Below, piece by piece: positions 33,707 to 42,822 of a stretch of DNA of 64,000 nucleotides; positions within the stretch are counted from its first letter, which is position 1, and the number at the start of each line of letters is the position of its first letter. This DNA is from Lactobacillus xujianguonis. Its GTDB lineage: Bacteria > Bacillota > Bacilli > Lactobacillales > Lactobacillaceae. Under the pieces are notes generated by a model. The model was not told the DNA's origin. It worked only from the letters and a program-made list of their open reading frames with translations, and searched no databases. Made by a program: the position numbers and the translations under genes. The stretch covers positions 98,687 through 162,686 of the forward strand of contig NZ_ML136871.1 of assembly GCF_004009905.1 (NCBI RefSeq), in the 5' to 3' direction.

Positions 33707-35017
33707 TTATTTTCTTTTTCTTGCAATAATTTTAATTGGTGTCCCTGTAAAATCAAAATTTTCTCTTAATTGGTTAATCAGGAATCGTTGATAAGAAAAA
33801 TGCATTAGTTCTGGATCGTTGACAAAGACAACAAATGTCGGGGGGTTAGTAGCAACTTGCGTCATGTAATAAACGCGCAAACGTTTACCCTTAACTAAAG
33901 GCGTTGGCACTAGTTTACTTGCCTCTAAAAGCAACTCATTTAAGACACTAGATTGAATACGCTGGTTTTGATTTTCGTAGACTTGCTTAACCATCTTTGG
34001 AATTTGATCTAATCTTTGCCCTGTTTTGGCAGAAACAAATAGAATTGGAGCATAATCCAAATATTGGAATTCTTGACGAATAACGTTTTCAAAATCTTTC
34101 GCGCTGCCACTATTCTTTTTAGGAAGATCCCATTTGTTGACTAAAATGATTAAGCCTCTCCCTGCTTCATGCGCATATCCGGCCACGTGCTTGTCTTGTT
34201 CTCTAATGCCTGTACTTGCATCAAGCACTAAGCAAACCACATCTGAACGCTCAATAGCACTCATTGCGCGCATTACAGAATACTTCTCGGTCTTTTCGTA
34301 GACTTTGCCACGTCTTCTAATTCCCGCAGTATCAATTAATCTAAACTTGTCGCCATCTTGATCTGTAAATGGGGTGTCAATTGCATCTCGAGTCGTTCCT
34401 TCTTCGTTAGCGACAATTACTCGATCTTCACCTAATAATTTATTAACTATTGATGACTTTCCCACATTCGGACGACCAATCACACTAAATGAGATTGTGT
34501 CATCATCAGCCCGATCATCTTTTTGTGGGAACTTGCTAATAATGTCATCTAATAAATCACCAATTCCTGTTCCGTGACTACCAGAAACTGGAATCGGATC
34601 GCCAAGTCCTAAGCTATAAAAATCGTAAACATTGGCACGTTGTTCAGGATTATCTGCCTTATTAACAGCTAAAATTACTGGTTTTTTCGAACTGTACAAT
34701 AAACGTGCAATTCTTTCATCGAGATCTGTTACCCCATTTACAACACTGGTTAACATGACGAGGACATCTGCTTCTTCAATGGCAATTTCAGCTTGAGCAC
34801 GAATTTCTTCTTCTATCTTGCCATCTTCCCATGTAATCCCACCAGTATCAATTAAGTCAAATTTATGTCCCATCCATTCAGCTGGAGCATAGTTCCGATC
34901 ACGGGTAACACCGGGTTGATCTTCAACAATAGCTAATCTTTGATTAATAATCCGATTAAATAAAGTTGATTTTCCAACATTGGGGCGTCCTACGATTGCT
35001 ACTACTGGTAAAACCAT
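33707..35017 (-). CDS. der: Ribosome biogenesis GTPase Der
   Basis: A 436-residue double GTPase (EngA) needed for 50S assembly. Two G domains: [12 protein letters not shown] near residue 10 and [16 protein letters not shown] near 180, plus DTAGIRRRG, and a C-terminal KH-like domain. Start [12 protein letters not shown] at 35017 after GAGGTGG. Confidence 0.95.
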   Translation of the reverse strand: MVLPVVAIVGRPNVGKSTLFNRIINQRLAIVEDQPGVTRDRNYAPAEWMGHKFDLIDTGGITWEDGKIEEEIRAQAEIAIEEADVLVMLTSVVNGVTDLDERIARLLYSSKKPVILAVNKADNPEQRANVYDFYSLGLGDPIPVSGSHGTGIGDLLDDIISKFPQKDDRADDDTISFSVIGRPNVGKSSIVNKLLGEDRVIVANEEGTTRDAIDTPFTDQDGDKFRLIDTAGIRRRGKVYEKTEKYSVMRAMSAIERSDVVCLVLDASTGIREQDKHVAGYAHEAGRGLIILVNKWDLPKKNSGSAKDFENVIRQEFQYLDYAPILFVSAKTGQRLDQIPKMVKQVYENQNQRIQSSVLNELLLEASKLVPTPLVKGKRLRVYYMTQVATNPPTFVVFVNDPELMHFSYQRFLINQLRENFDFTGTPIKIIARKRK

Positions 35018-35043
35018 TTTTCCACCTCTTTCTTCCAATAAAA

Positions 35044-35065
35044 AAAGCCGACATAAGTCGGCTTT
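35044..35065 (-). terminator. Terminator after rpsA
   Basis: AAAGCCGAC-loop-GTCGGCTTT stem, then T-run. Confidence 0.8.
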
Positions 35066-35077
35066 AGTTTTTTACGA

Positions 35078-36283
35078 TTATTTACGGTCTTTTAATTGGT
35101 CACCGATAATATCACCTAATGCAAAGCCGTTATCATCGTTACCCATGTACTTCTTGTTTACTGAGTTATCGTTACGTGAACGACGTGGACGAGAGCCTTC
35201 ATTTGAAGAAGCGTTTGAGTCTGCAGCCTTGATTGAAAGTGAAATTCTTCTTTCACTAGGGTCAATGTTCAAAACCTTAACCTTAACAGTTTGGCCAACC
35301 TTCAAAACATCACTTGGCTTGTCAACGTGCTTGTTTGAGATTTCTGAAACGTGTACCAAACCTTGAATACCATCAGCAACTTCAACAAAAGCACCAAAGT
35401 TAGTTAATGACTTAACTTCACCGTCAAAAACATCACCTTCATTTAAGTTAGCAGTTGCTTGTTCAAATGGTGAAGGTTCAGTTTGCTTGATTGACAAGGA
35501 GATACGATGTCTGTCATTGTCAATGCCAATGACCTTAACTTTAACATCTTGACCAGCCTTTAAAACATCACTTGGCTTATCAATATGCTTGTAAGAAATT
35601 TCTGAGATGTGAACTAAACCATCCACACCACCAACATCAATAAAGGCACCGAAGTTAGTTAAACGAGAAACTTTACCTTCAATTACATCACCAACAACTA
35701 ATTGTGATGCAACCTTGTCAAAGGCTTCTTCACGTTCTTCTTCAACTAAATCCTTGTGTGAAAGAATCAAACGATTCTTGTTAGGATCAATTTCGGTGAT
35801 CTTAAGTTTCATAGTCTTACCAATGTATGGCTTAAGATCTGAAACATAACGATTTGAAATTAATGAAGCTGGCAAGAAACCACGAGTACCAACATCAACA
35901 AGCAAACCACCACGTACTGATGAAGTTACAGTACCTTCAATTGGATTGCCTTCTTCGAAGTCTTTTTGTAACTTGTCGTAAGCTTCTCTTTCCTTCAAGC
36001 GGGTAACTGAGAAGAAGAATTCACCATTTTCCTTATCGCCACCGGCTCTTCTTAATACTAAGGCCTTAAACTTGTCACCAGGCTTAACTAATTCACGTAA
36101 GTCTGCGTTACGATCTGAAGTGTATTCACGATGAGTAATAACACCTTCGACACCAGCGTTTTCAACACCGACATCAATTTGGCCGTCTTCAACGTCTAAT
36201 ACTTCGACATCGACAATATCTCCGACCTCAACTCCTTGCATTTGCTTTAATGCGTCTAAAAATTGATTACTGTTTTCTGACAT
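35078..36283 (-). CDS. rpsA: 30S ribosomal protein S1
   Basis: A 401-residue protein with four S1 repeats, e.g. VGDIVDVEVLDVEDGQIDVGV, and two repeated segments HVDKPSDVLK/HIDKPSDVLK. The Firmicute type has four rather than six repeats. It binds mRNA on the 30S subunit. C-terminus has a basic Ser/Arg-rich tail. GGAGG site before ATG; genes cmk and der flank it. Confidence 0.93.
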   Translation of the reverse strand: MSENSNQFLDALKQMQGVEVGDIVDVEVLDVEDGQIDVGVENAGVEGVITHREYTSDRNADLRELVKPGDKFKALVLRRAGGDKENGEFFFSVTRLKEREAYDKLQKDFEEGNPIEGTVTSSVRGGLLVDVGTRGFLPASLISNRYVSDLKPYIGKTMKLKITEIDPNKNRLILSHKDLVEEEREEAFDKVASQLVVGDVIEGKVSRLTNFGAFIDVGGVDGLVHISEISYKHIDKPSDVLKAGQDVKVKVIGIDNDRHRISLSIKQTEPSPFEQATANLNEGDVFDGEVKSLTNFGAFVEVADGIQGLVHVSEISNKHVDKPSDVLKVGQTVKVKVLNIDPSERRISLSIKAADSNASSNEGSRPRRSRNDNSVNKKYMGNDDNGFALGDIIGDQLKDRK

Positions 36284-36353
36284 ATGTACCTCCCAATATC
36301 ATGTCCCATTTTAAAGGAAAGTTGAAATTTTTTCTACTATTTTGTGCGCTTTT

Positions 36354-37028
36354 TTAAAACTTTTTTTCACTTTTTTTGATTTCGGCTAAAATTTGCTCTA
36401 CAACTTGATCAATTGATAAGTGTGTAGTGTCGATTTCCGTAGCGTCCGCAGCCTTTTTCAAAGGTGAAACCTTTCGATGGGAATCTTTATAATCTCTTGC
36501 AGCAATATCAGCTTCAATTTCTTCAACTGTTTGATTTGTTTCAATCCCACGTTCTTTAAAATCTAACAGCCGTCTTTCAGCTCTTGAACGTGGTGAAGCT
36601 ACCAAAAAGATTTTGACTTCCGCATTTGGTAATACTGTAGTACCAATATCACGTCCGTCCATAATAACGTTCATTTCACCTGCCATTTTTCGTTGCAGGC
36701 TGACCATCTTTTCACGAACCCTTGGTAATGCAGAAACTTGTGAGACGTTAGCTGAAATTTCTGGAGTTCTGATTTCTAAAGAAATATCTTTTCCAGCAGA
36801 ATAGACCTTCTGTTTTCCATCTTCGCTGCGTAATTCAATTCCATCTTCATCGATTGCCTTCAAGATACCTTCTTCATCGCCATAATCAAGATGATGATTA
36901 CGTGCAATAACTGTACAAGCACGGTACATCGCACCGGTATCAATATACACAAATGACAATTTCTGCGCAATAATTTTAGCGACTGTACTTTTTCCTGCAG
37001 ATGCAGGTCCATCAATTGCTACTTGCAT
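36354..37028 (-). CDS. cmk: Cytidylate kinase
   Basis: A 224-residue kinase that phosphorylates CMP/dCMP. P-loop DGPASAGKSTVAKII near residue 5, then VYIDTGAMYRACT and MDGRDIGTTVLPNA. Next to rpsA as in most bacteria. Starts about 40 bp after the LysM gene. Confidence 0.95.
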   Translation of the reverse strand: MQVAIDGPASAGKSTVAKIIAQKLSFVYIDTGAMYRACTVIARNHHLDYGDEEGILKAIDEDGIELRSEDGKQKVYSAGKDISLEIRTPEISANVSQVSALPRVREKMVSLQRKMAGEMNVIMDGRDIGTTVLPNAEVKIFLVASPRSRAERRLLDFKERGIETNQTVEEIEADIAARDYKDSHRKVSPLKKAADATEIDTTHLSIDQVVEQILAEIKKSEKKF

Positions 37029-37065
37029 TCAACTAGTTTAGAAACCTTCGGCTTCTATATCCTTT

Positions 37066-37536
37066 CTACTTTAATTTAAGTGTTTGTCCAGCATCAACAT
37101 TTGAAGAAGATGTTAAGCCATTCAATTTAGCTAATTCATCAACTGTCATGTTATGCTGTTGTGCAATACCAGATAAAGTATCACCAGTTTTTACAACATA
37201 AGTTGTTTCTTCTGAACTAGAACTAGAGCTGGCTTGACTTGCTTTTTTATTAGAAGTCGTTTTGCTGCTAGACTTTTTCTTTGAGCTTTGCTTTTTAGAG
37301 CTGACTGATGATTTAGTTTTAGAAGAAGACTTGTGCTTAACTGTTTCTACTTCCTTAACCTGGTCACTATTATTAGCCACTGCAAGATGATGAACTACTG
37401 GAATTAAAACAACTAAAATGATGATTAAAATAGCTATTACAATACCCCAATGTCCATGAGATGGTGGCCTTTGCGTACTTCTGGGTTTTTCAGGTCGTTC
37501 ATAGTGTTTATACGGCCCCTTTGGATTATTATCCAT
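37066..37536 (-). CDS. Membrane-anchored LysM protein
   Basis: A 156-residue protein. Cytosolic N-terminus, one membrane helix (about 28-48), a Ser/Lys-rich linker of about 60 residues, and a C-terminal LysM domain (YVVKTGDTLSGIAQQHNMTVDELAKLNGL...), so it binds peptidoglycan outside the membrane. Start MDNNPKGPYKHYERP at 37536 after GGGAGGG. Member of the cmk-adjacent LysM family in lactobacilli. Confidence 0.9.
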   Translation of the reverse strand: MDNNPKGPYKHYERPEKPRSTQRPPSHGHWGIVIAILIIILVVLIPVVHHLAVANNSDQVKEVETVKHKSSSKTKSSVSSKKQSSKKKSSSKTTSNKKASQASSSSSSEETTYVVKTGDTLSGIAQQHNMTVDELAKLNGLTSSSNVDAGQTLKLK

Positions 37537-37596
37537 GCAGAATCCCTCCCATTCTTGACTAAAGTAAATTTTAGCATAGATCAATTACGAATGAAT

Positions 37597-37632
37597 AAAA
37601 AAGTCAATGTTTTTTATCAACATTGACTTTTT
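37597..37632. terminator. Terminator after ribU
   Basis: AAAAAGTCAATGTT / AACATTGACTTTTT perfect stem, U-rich both ways; ends ribU. Confidence 0.85.
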
Positions 37633-37656
37633 CTACAATAACTTTTTTGTTTTAAA

Positions 37657-38343
37657 TTAAAGGTTAAATTTGCGTCTTACAAATGGCTTAATACTCTTTA
37701 AAACAGCCTCAAACAGAATGTAAACAACAACTGCATTAATTGCACCCTTTAATAAGTTAAAGGGAACAATAATTCCAAAGATATAGGCACCCATGGATGG
37801 TAAATGTAATAATTGGCCTAAATATACTTTAACTGTAAAGTTATATATGGCACCATAACCATTTAAACTAGGAACATTTGGAACTGAAGTAATGGCATAA
37901 ACTGGTGTCAAGATAAAGGCATTAGTCACAGATAAAACTAAAGTCATAGCCAAGATACCAATTATCAAGCCAAGGATTGGCAATAAGTGTCCTTTTAAAG
38001 TTTTACGCTTAGATTCATCAATACCTCTTGACACATAATAAAATGGCAAGGCAAATGACAAACTGGCAACAAATGCTGCAACCTGACCTACAATACTTGG
38101 TAAGGCAAAACCACTGAAAATCAAACTGATGAGCATTCTAATAAAAGCAATGAAAATGCCTGGACCTGCACCAAAAATAAAAGTTCCAATAGTAATGACT
38201 ACGTCTGAAAAGTCAAACTTTAAAAAGCCTACCCCAGGCATAATCGGAAACTCAAACTTCATTACTACAAAAGCTATTGCCCCAATTAAGGCATAAGCAA
38301 TAATATTAGCTAAATTACCTGTATTACTTTTTGTTCTTTGCAT
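37657..38343 (-). CDS. ribU: Riboflavin ECF transporter S component RibU
   Basis: A 228-residue membrane protein with six predicted helices; MKFEFPIMPGVGFLKFDFSDVVITIGTFIFGAGPGI is the RibU signature. It is the substrate-binding S component of an ECF transporter; its EcfAAT energising module is encoded elsewhere. The upstream FMN riboswitch (38390-38533) directly supports riboflavin as substrate. Single gene with own terminator. Confidence 0.95.
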   Translation of the reverse strand: MQRTKSNTGNLANIIAYALIGAIAFVVMKFEFPIMPGVGFLKFDFSDVVITIGTFIFGAGPGIFIAFIRMLISLIFSGFALPSIVGQVAAFVASLSFALPFYYVSRGIDESKRKTLKGHLLPILGLIIGILAMTLVLSVTNAFILTPVYAITSVPNVPSLNGYGAIYNFTVKVYLGQLLHLPSMGAYIFGIIVPFNLLKGAINAVVVYILFEAVLKSIKPFVRRKFNL

Positions 38344-38364
38344 AATACTTACTTCTCCAATCTA

Positions 38365-38533
38365 TAACAAAAGGTCTATTGCTTCAGCAACAGACCTCAA
38401 AAAGTAAGTATCATTTTTCGTAAGTCTGTCTTCTTCCATCTAGACTATACTATCGGTACCTATTTAAGGATTCGACCACTTTCGTGGGTCGCGGACTTTA
38501 CCGCCGGTCGGGACTTTCACCCTGCCCTGAAGA
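38365..38533 (-). promoter_or_regulatory. FMN riboswitch upstream of ribU
   Basis: Aptamer from about 38533 to 38425 on the minus strand, with the conserved parts GGGCAGGGTGAAAGTCC, ACCGGCGGTAAAGTCC and GTCTAGATGGAAGAAGA. It is followed by a likely terminator (GGTCTGTTGC/GCAATAGACC then TTTTGTT at about 38365-38395). FMN binding would stop expression of ribU. Confidence 0.95.
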
Positions 38534-38566
38534 CAATAAACTTTGTTAACGTTTACAGCAGTAATT

Positions 38567-39286
38567 TTAATCAATATGCTTTAACTTGTCAACTTCTTCG
38601 CGTGTTAATTCACGATATTTCCCAGAAACTAAGCCATCAAGTGTCAAAAAGGCATAACGTTCACGTGATAATTTTTCAACTAGATGCCCCACTGCCTTAA
38701 ACATTCGCTTAACTTGATGATAATGTCCTTCATGAATCGTTAATTGAACAATCTGGGTATCTTTTTTAGGATTAGTCTTTAAAATTTTTACTTTTGCTGG
38801 TGAACTTTTATGGCCATCGAATTTTACCCCTTTTTTCAAAGTGGTGATTTCCTCCGGTGATAATTTACCCTTAATTTTGGCAACATACACCTTTGGTACT
38901 TCATTCTTAGGGTGCATCAATAAATTAGCTAATTTTCCATCATTGGTCATCAATAATAAGCCTGAAGTATCATAGTCTAATCGACCAATTGGATATAACC
39001 GATATGGCAAATCTTCAAAGAAATCCACTACTGTCTTTCTACCTTTTTCATCCTTGGCAGTAGAAACAACACCACGTGGTTTATAGAATACATATGTATG
39101 TAAGCTTTCGCGTTCAATTGGTTGACCATCAACCGTTACGTTACTAAAAGTATCAACTTTGGTCCCCAATTGTGTCACTACTTTGCCATCCACTCGCACA
39201 CGGCCAGCAGTAATCATCTTCTCAGCTTTTCTTCGTGAAGCAATTCCGGCTTCAGCAATGACCTTTTGTAATCTTTCTAGAGCCAT
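38567..39286 (-). CDS. rluB: 23S rRNA pseudouridine synthase B
   Basis: A 239-residue enzyme. N-terminal S4 domain (RLQKVIAEAGIASRRKAEKMI), then the catalytic motif GRLDYDTSGLLLMTNDG with the catalytic Asp. Start overlaps scpB stop by one base. Modifies 23S rRNA in helix 89 by family knowledge. Confidence 0.93.
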   Translation of the reverse strand: MALERLQKVIAEAGIASRRKAEKMITAGRVRVDGKVVTQLGTKVDTFSNVTVDGQPIERESLHTYVFYKPRGVVSTAKDEKGRKTVVDFFEDLPYRLYPIGRLDYDTSGLLLMTNDGKLANLLMHPKNEVPKVYVAKIKGKLSPEEITTLKKGVKFDGHKSSPAKVKILKTNPKKDTQIVQLTIHEGHYHQVKRMFKAVGHLVEKLSRERYAFLTLDGLVSGKYRELTREEVDKLKHID

Positions 39287-39837
39287 TATTCATTTCCTTC
39301 CTGATCTTCAATATCCATACTTTCGTTTTCAAAATCTTCAATTAAAGGTAAATCGGCTAAACTATTAAAGTCAAAATATTGTAAAAAGTAATCCGTTGTC
39401 ACATACAAATTAGGATTACCAGGTGCTTCTTTTTTACCCTTTGCTTTAACCAACCCTCGCCAAATCAAAGTTTGCAACGCACCTGATGAATTGACACCTC
39501 GAATTTCATCAATTTCCACTCTAGTAATCGGTTGGCGATAAGCAATAATTGATAAAATTTCCAATGCTGATTGACTTAAGGTTTTGGTTAAGTCCTTGGC
39601 AAAGTATTTTTCAATTGTTTTACTTACTTTGGGTGATGTAGTAAGCTTGTAAGTCTGATTAATTTTGATTAATTGCAGTCCGGAGCTGTCTTGTTGATAT
39701 TTATTTTTGGATTTAGTAACTAATGTTTGCAATTCGACTAGACTTATTCTTAATAAATCTAACAAATTTTGTTCTTCAATTCCATCATCACCTGCAACAT
39801 ACAGCAAAGCTTCTAATTCTGCCATTTTATTTGCCAT
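39286..39837 (-). CDS. scpB: Segregation and condensation protein B
   Basis: A 183-residue winged-helix protein: [25 protein letters not shown], then [26 protein letters not shown]. Part of the SMC-ScpAB condensin. It overlaps scpA by 11 bp, and rluB follows, in the standard order. Confidence 0.95.
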   Translation of the reverse strand: MANKMAELEALLYVAGDDGIEEQNLLDLLRISLVELQTLVTKSKNKYQQDSSGLQLIKINQTYKLTTSPKVSKTIEKYFAKDLTKTLSQSALEILSIIAYRQPITRVEIDEIRGVNSSGALQTLIWRGLVKAKGKKEAPGNPNLYVTTDYFLQYFDFNSLADLPLIEDFENESMDIEDQEGNE

Positions 39838-40561
39838 GGGCTACTACTCCTTCTAATTCAAGATCGCCAAAGCTCCGCTTCTGTTTAATACTAATTTCGT
39901 GTTTTTTACATAATTCCAGCATTGCCAAAAACAAGCCGATCACATCAGACAAATTATTTAACTTGGTCGCACACGCAAAGAAGCTTATTTTTTTCTGCTT
40001 TTTAATTTCTGTACGTAAAAAGCTGCTCATTTCCGATAATGGGCGTTCTTTAGCTTTTATTGCCATCGCTTCGGGATGCTTGAGTTTTAATTTTTTTAAA
40101 ATTAACGAAAATGTATCAGCTAATTCTTCGGCTGAAATTTTTCCCATTGGTAAAGGATGTACTTTTTTTGTAGAAGCACTGGGTTCTTTTGCAATTGTAA
40201 TTGGTACTTCTTCATTTCGTTCTTTAAAATACGATGATACTCTTTTAAAAACAGAATACTGCACTAATTGTTCAACTAATTCCTCTCTTGGATCTTCTTG
40301 CACAGAATCCTCAACAAAATCGTTCTTTGGTAACAAATATTGTGACTTGATCCGTAAAAGAGTTGAAGACATTACAAAGTATTCTCCAGCAATTTGCAAA
40401 TTCAATTTTTGCATTTTAGTCAAATAATCTAAATACTGGCTAGTGATCTGCGAAATCGGAATATCATAAATGTCTATTTTTTGTGAACGAATCAAATGGA
40501 GTAATAGGTCTAAGGGACCTTCAAAATTGGGTAATTCTAAAGTTAAATTATTACTAGTCAT
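39827..40561 (-). CDS. scpA: Segregation and condensation protein A
   Basis: A 244-residue kleisin: [28 protein letters not shown] is the conserved N-terminal Smc-binding helix, and the C-terminal part has the [14 protein letters not shown] helix. Bridges Smc heads with ScpB. Gene order scpA-scpB-rluB. Upstream gene ribT is two bases away. Confidence 0.95.
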   Translation of the reverse strand: MTSNNLTLELPNFEGPLDLLLHLIRSQKIDIYDIPISQITSQYLDYLTKMQKLNLQIAGEYFVMSSTLLRIKSQYLLPKNDFVEDSVQEDPREELVEQLVQYSVFKRVSSYFKERNEEVPITIAKEPSASTKKVHPLPMGKISAEELADTFSLILKKLKLKHPEAMAIKAKERPLSEMSSFLRTEIKKQKKISFFACATKLNNLSDVIGLFLAMLELCKKHEISIKQKRSFGDLELEGVVAHGK

Positions 40562-40563
40562 GA

Positions 40564-40911
40564 TTATCTTTTTAATAATTTTAGTATATAAGTGTACTCA
40601 GGCACCGCTGAGATTTTGTACTGTGGATTATTTTGAATTAATTCTTCTAAAATCTGTCTTTGATATTTCTTTTCGCGATATCCTGGTGCTAAAGATAAGT
40701 AGCGAATAATAATAAAGTGATTTTCTTTTTGCGTTCCAATTACCCCAATAATATTGGCATCACTATCACGAAATAGATACAATTGAAAGCTATTGTCCTC
40801 TTGATTAAGGTGCATCTCATCTTTTAAGTTTGCTAAATTTTTAAAATCTGGCAAGTAAGATAATAGCCCCATTGCTGTTTTTTCATAGTCTTTTTTATAT
40901 TGAATTAACAT
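40564..40911 (-). CDS. ribT: RibT-like GNAT-family protein
   Basis: A 115-residue short GNAT-type acetyltransferase (FRDSDANIIGVIGTQKENHFIIIRYLSLAPGYREKKYQRQILEEL, with the acetyl-CoA binding strand/helix region). Position between xerD and scpA is that of RibT in lactobacilli and near the rib genes in B. subtilis. No enzymatic role in riboflavin synthesis is proven; here it is far from the rib operon. Confidence 0.7.
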   Translation of the reverse strand: MLIQYKKDYEKTAMGLLSYLPDFKNLANLKDEMHLNQEDNSFQLYLFRDSDANIIGVIGTQKENHFIIIRYLSLAPGYREKKYQRQILEELIQNNPQYKISAVPEYTYILKLLKR

Positions 40912-40925
40912 TATTACTAAACCAC

Positions 40926-41825
40926 CTAAACTCGCGGATGTGTTTCATTATAAACCTGCAAAATGTGCTTTTGCGTTAAGTTAGTGTAAATTTGGGTAGT
41001 ACTGATATCTGAGTGACCTAAAATTTCTTGTACTACCCGTAAGTCTGCCCCATTTTCCAACAAATGCGTCGCAAAAGTATGTCGTAAGGTGTGTGGAGTC
41101 ACATCTTTATTGATCCCTGCTAGCTGACAATAGCGCTTAATTATTTGCCAAATTGCTTGTCTAGTCAGAATATTACCACGACTATTTAAGAATATATATT
41201 CAACATATTTATTCTTCTCTAAGACCAACGGATCTCGTACTTCTTGTTCGTACTTATTAATCCAGTCTAGAGCGATTGGACTAATCGGGATCAAGCGCTC
41301 TTTAGAACCCTTACCTAAGACTTTGACCAACCGTAAATCACTGTGCAGATTACTCTGTGTTAAATTAATCAACTCACTCACCCGCATACCAGTTGCATAA
41401 AGCGTTTCAAGAATCGCACGATCTCTTAAACCTAACTTTTTACTAGTGTCTGGTTGAGTTAACAAGCGTTCAACTTCATCTTGAGTCAAAGCTACAGGCA
41501 GTCTTTTTTCTTTTTTCGGTGGATCAATCTCAATCATGGGATTAAGCTTTTGAATATTCTGCCGAGCTAGCCACTGATAGAACTTGCGTAGACTAGAAAT
41601 CATCCGGCTAATTGAGCTAGTAGCCTTATTTAAATCTTTTTGTCTCGCTAAAAACGCGTCAATATCAGTGGCCTCTGTAGGCCAAGTATTGAAGTCTTCT
41701 TCATTTAAGAAATCTAAAAATTCCGTCAAATCTTGACGATAGGCAGTAATTGTATTATTGCTCAAACCCCGTTCAACTTGACTAAAACGAAGGTAATCTT
41801 CTATTTGACTATCTAATTTACTCAT
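40926..41825 (-). CDS. xerD: Tyrosine recombinase XerD
   Basis: A 299-residue recombinase. SAM-like core domain then catalytic residues: R in ATGMRVSELI, K in VLGKGSKERLIPI, HTLRHTFATH, HxxH region and GHSDISTTQIYTNL with the catalytic tyrosine. Resolves chromosome dimers with XerC. Starts within the cvfB end (MSKLDSQIEDYLRF). Distinct from the phage integrase at 22522. Confidence 0.92.
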   Translation of the reverse strand: MSKLDSQIEDYLRFSQVERGLSNNTITAYRQDLTEFLDFLNEEDFNTWPTEATDIDAFLARQKDLNKATSSISRMISSLRKFYQWLARQNIQKLNPMIEIDPPKKEKRLPVALTQDEVERLLTQPDTSKKLGLRDRAILETLYATGMRVSELINLTQSNLHSDLRLVKVLGKGSKERLIPISPIALDWINKYEQEVRDPLVLEKNKYVEYIFLNSRGNILTRQAIWQIIKRYCQLAGINKDVTPHTLRHTFATHLLENGADLRVVQEILGHSDISTTQIYTNLTQKHILQVYNETHPRV

Positions 41826-42705
41826 TGCTTTCATCTTCCGGATCGCTAATTAGAGTAATAGTACCAGCATCCTTATCTTCTGTGATAATTTTAGCTTTCA
41901 ACAAATGACCTAATGCGCGTTTAAAAGCAGATTTAGAAATACCAAAGTATGCCTTAATCTCTTGCGCGTCAGATTTATCATAAAAAGGCAAAGTTTTTGA
42001 TGCTTTACGTCTTAAGCTCATTAAAATCATTTGAGCATCATCATCAATTTCCTCAAAGGCACGTGGTAAACTACTTAAGTTTAAACGTCCATACTGACTA
42101 ATGCCGATAACTCTCCCCTTGAATTGTTCACCTAAACGTAAAGGACGAGCCATTTGCGACTCGTGAACAAATCCTAGGTAATAATCAGTGGTTAAGACAA
42201 AACAACCAATATCACGACTTGCATAAACGGTAGCAAAAACATTTTTATTTTTCATATTATTAGGGAAATGAGCTGATAACTGTTCAAAAATGTTTTCATC
42301 AGCCAATTTAGCCCAGATACGATCTTTTTCATCAGTTTCAAGCCGTACTAATAAGCGGTCATCTTTTCGAGGCCAGCGATTTTTATCAAATGGCAAGTCA
42401 TCCATCGAAATTACAACATCTTTATCAGGCAGCCCAATATCAACAAAAACACCTAAGCCAATTCTAACAGCAGTCACCTTACCCCAACCATATTGATCTG
42501 ATTGGGCAAACGGTAAGAATTGTGTCATCTCTCGTTGATGTTGTTGATTATCATAAATAAAACCAGTAATTTCATCTCCAAGATGAGGGGTTTCTTCTTG
42601 GGTTGCTTCATGGCGCTTAAGTTCATAAGTTAAGCCATCAATTTGAACATAATAAGCATTCTCATTTTGATCAATAATTTTACCAGTTTGAATTGTTCCA
42701 AGCAT
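41818..42705 (-). CDS. cvfB: CvfB-like RNA-binding protein
   Basis: A 295-residue protein with S1-like domains (GKVTAVRIGLGVFVDIGLPDKDVV, then VFATVYASRDIGCFVLT) and a C-terminal winged helix (YFGISKSAFKRALGHLLKAKII). Matches the YitL/CvfB family, involved in virulence regulation in Staphylococcus. Precedes xerD with a small overlap. Confidence 0.9.
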   Translation of the reverse strand: MLGTIQTGKIIDQNENAYYVQIDGLTYELKRHEATQEETPHLGDEITGFIYDNQQHQREMTQFLPFAQSDQYGWGKVTAVRIGLGVFVDIGLPDKDVVISMDDLPFDKNRWPRKDDRLLVRLETDEKDRIWAKLADENIFEQLSAHFPNNMKNKNVFATVYASRDIGCFVLTTDYYLGFVHESQMARPLRLGEQFKGRVIGISQYGRLNLSSLPRAFEEIDDDAQMILMSLRRKASKTLPFYDKSDAQEIKAYFGISKSAFKRALGHLLKAKIITEDKDAGTITLISDPEDESNE

Positions 42706-42763
42706 AATATTCTCCTACTTTACATATCTCTGTTTACCAGTATACGCAAAATTTGAGCAAAAT

Positions 42764-42793
42764 AAAATAGCCAGCTCGTCAGCTGACTATTTT
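42764..42793 (-). terminator. Terminator after pyk
   Basis: Stem AAAATAGCCAGCT / AGCTGACTATTTT. Confidence 0.8.
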
Positions 42794-42822
42794 ATCTTTT
42801 TATATTAAGTTAAATCTTTGAA

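Noticed and set aside
38461..38530. Attachment site near the ribU riboswitch
   Set aside because: The similarity between 38425-38533 and 52757-52864 is explained by both being FMN aptamers, not by recombination.
39723..40427. 234-codon plus-strand ORF across scpA/scpB
   Set aside because: It lies entirely antisense to two conserved overlapping genes with clear motifs; its composition is that of a shadow frame.
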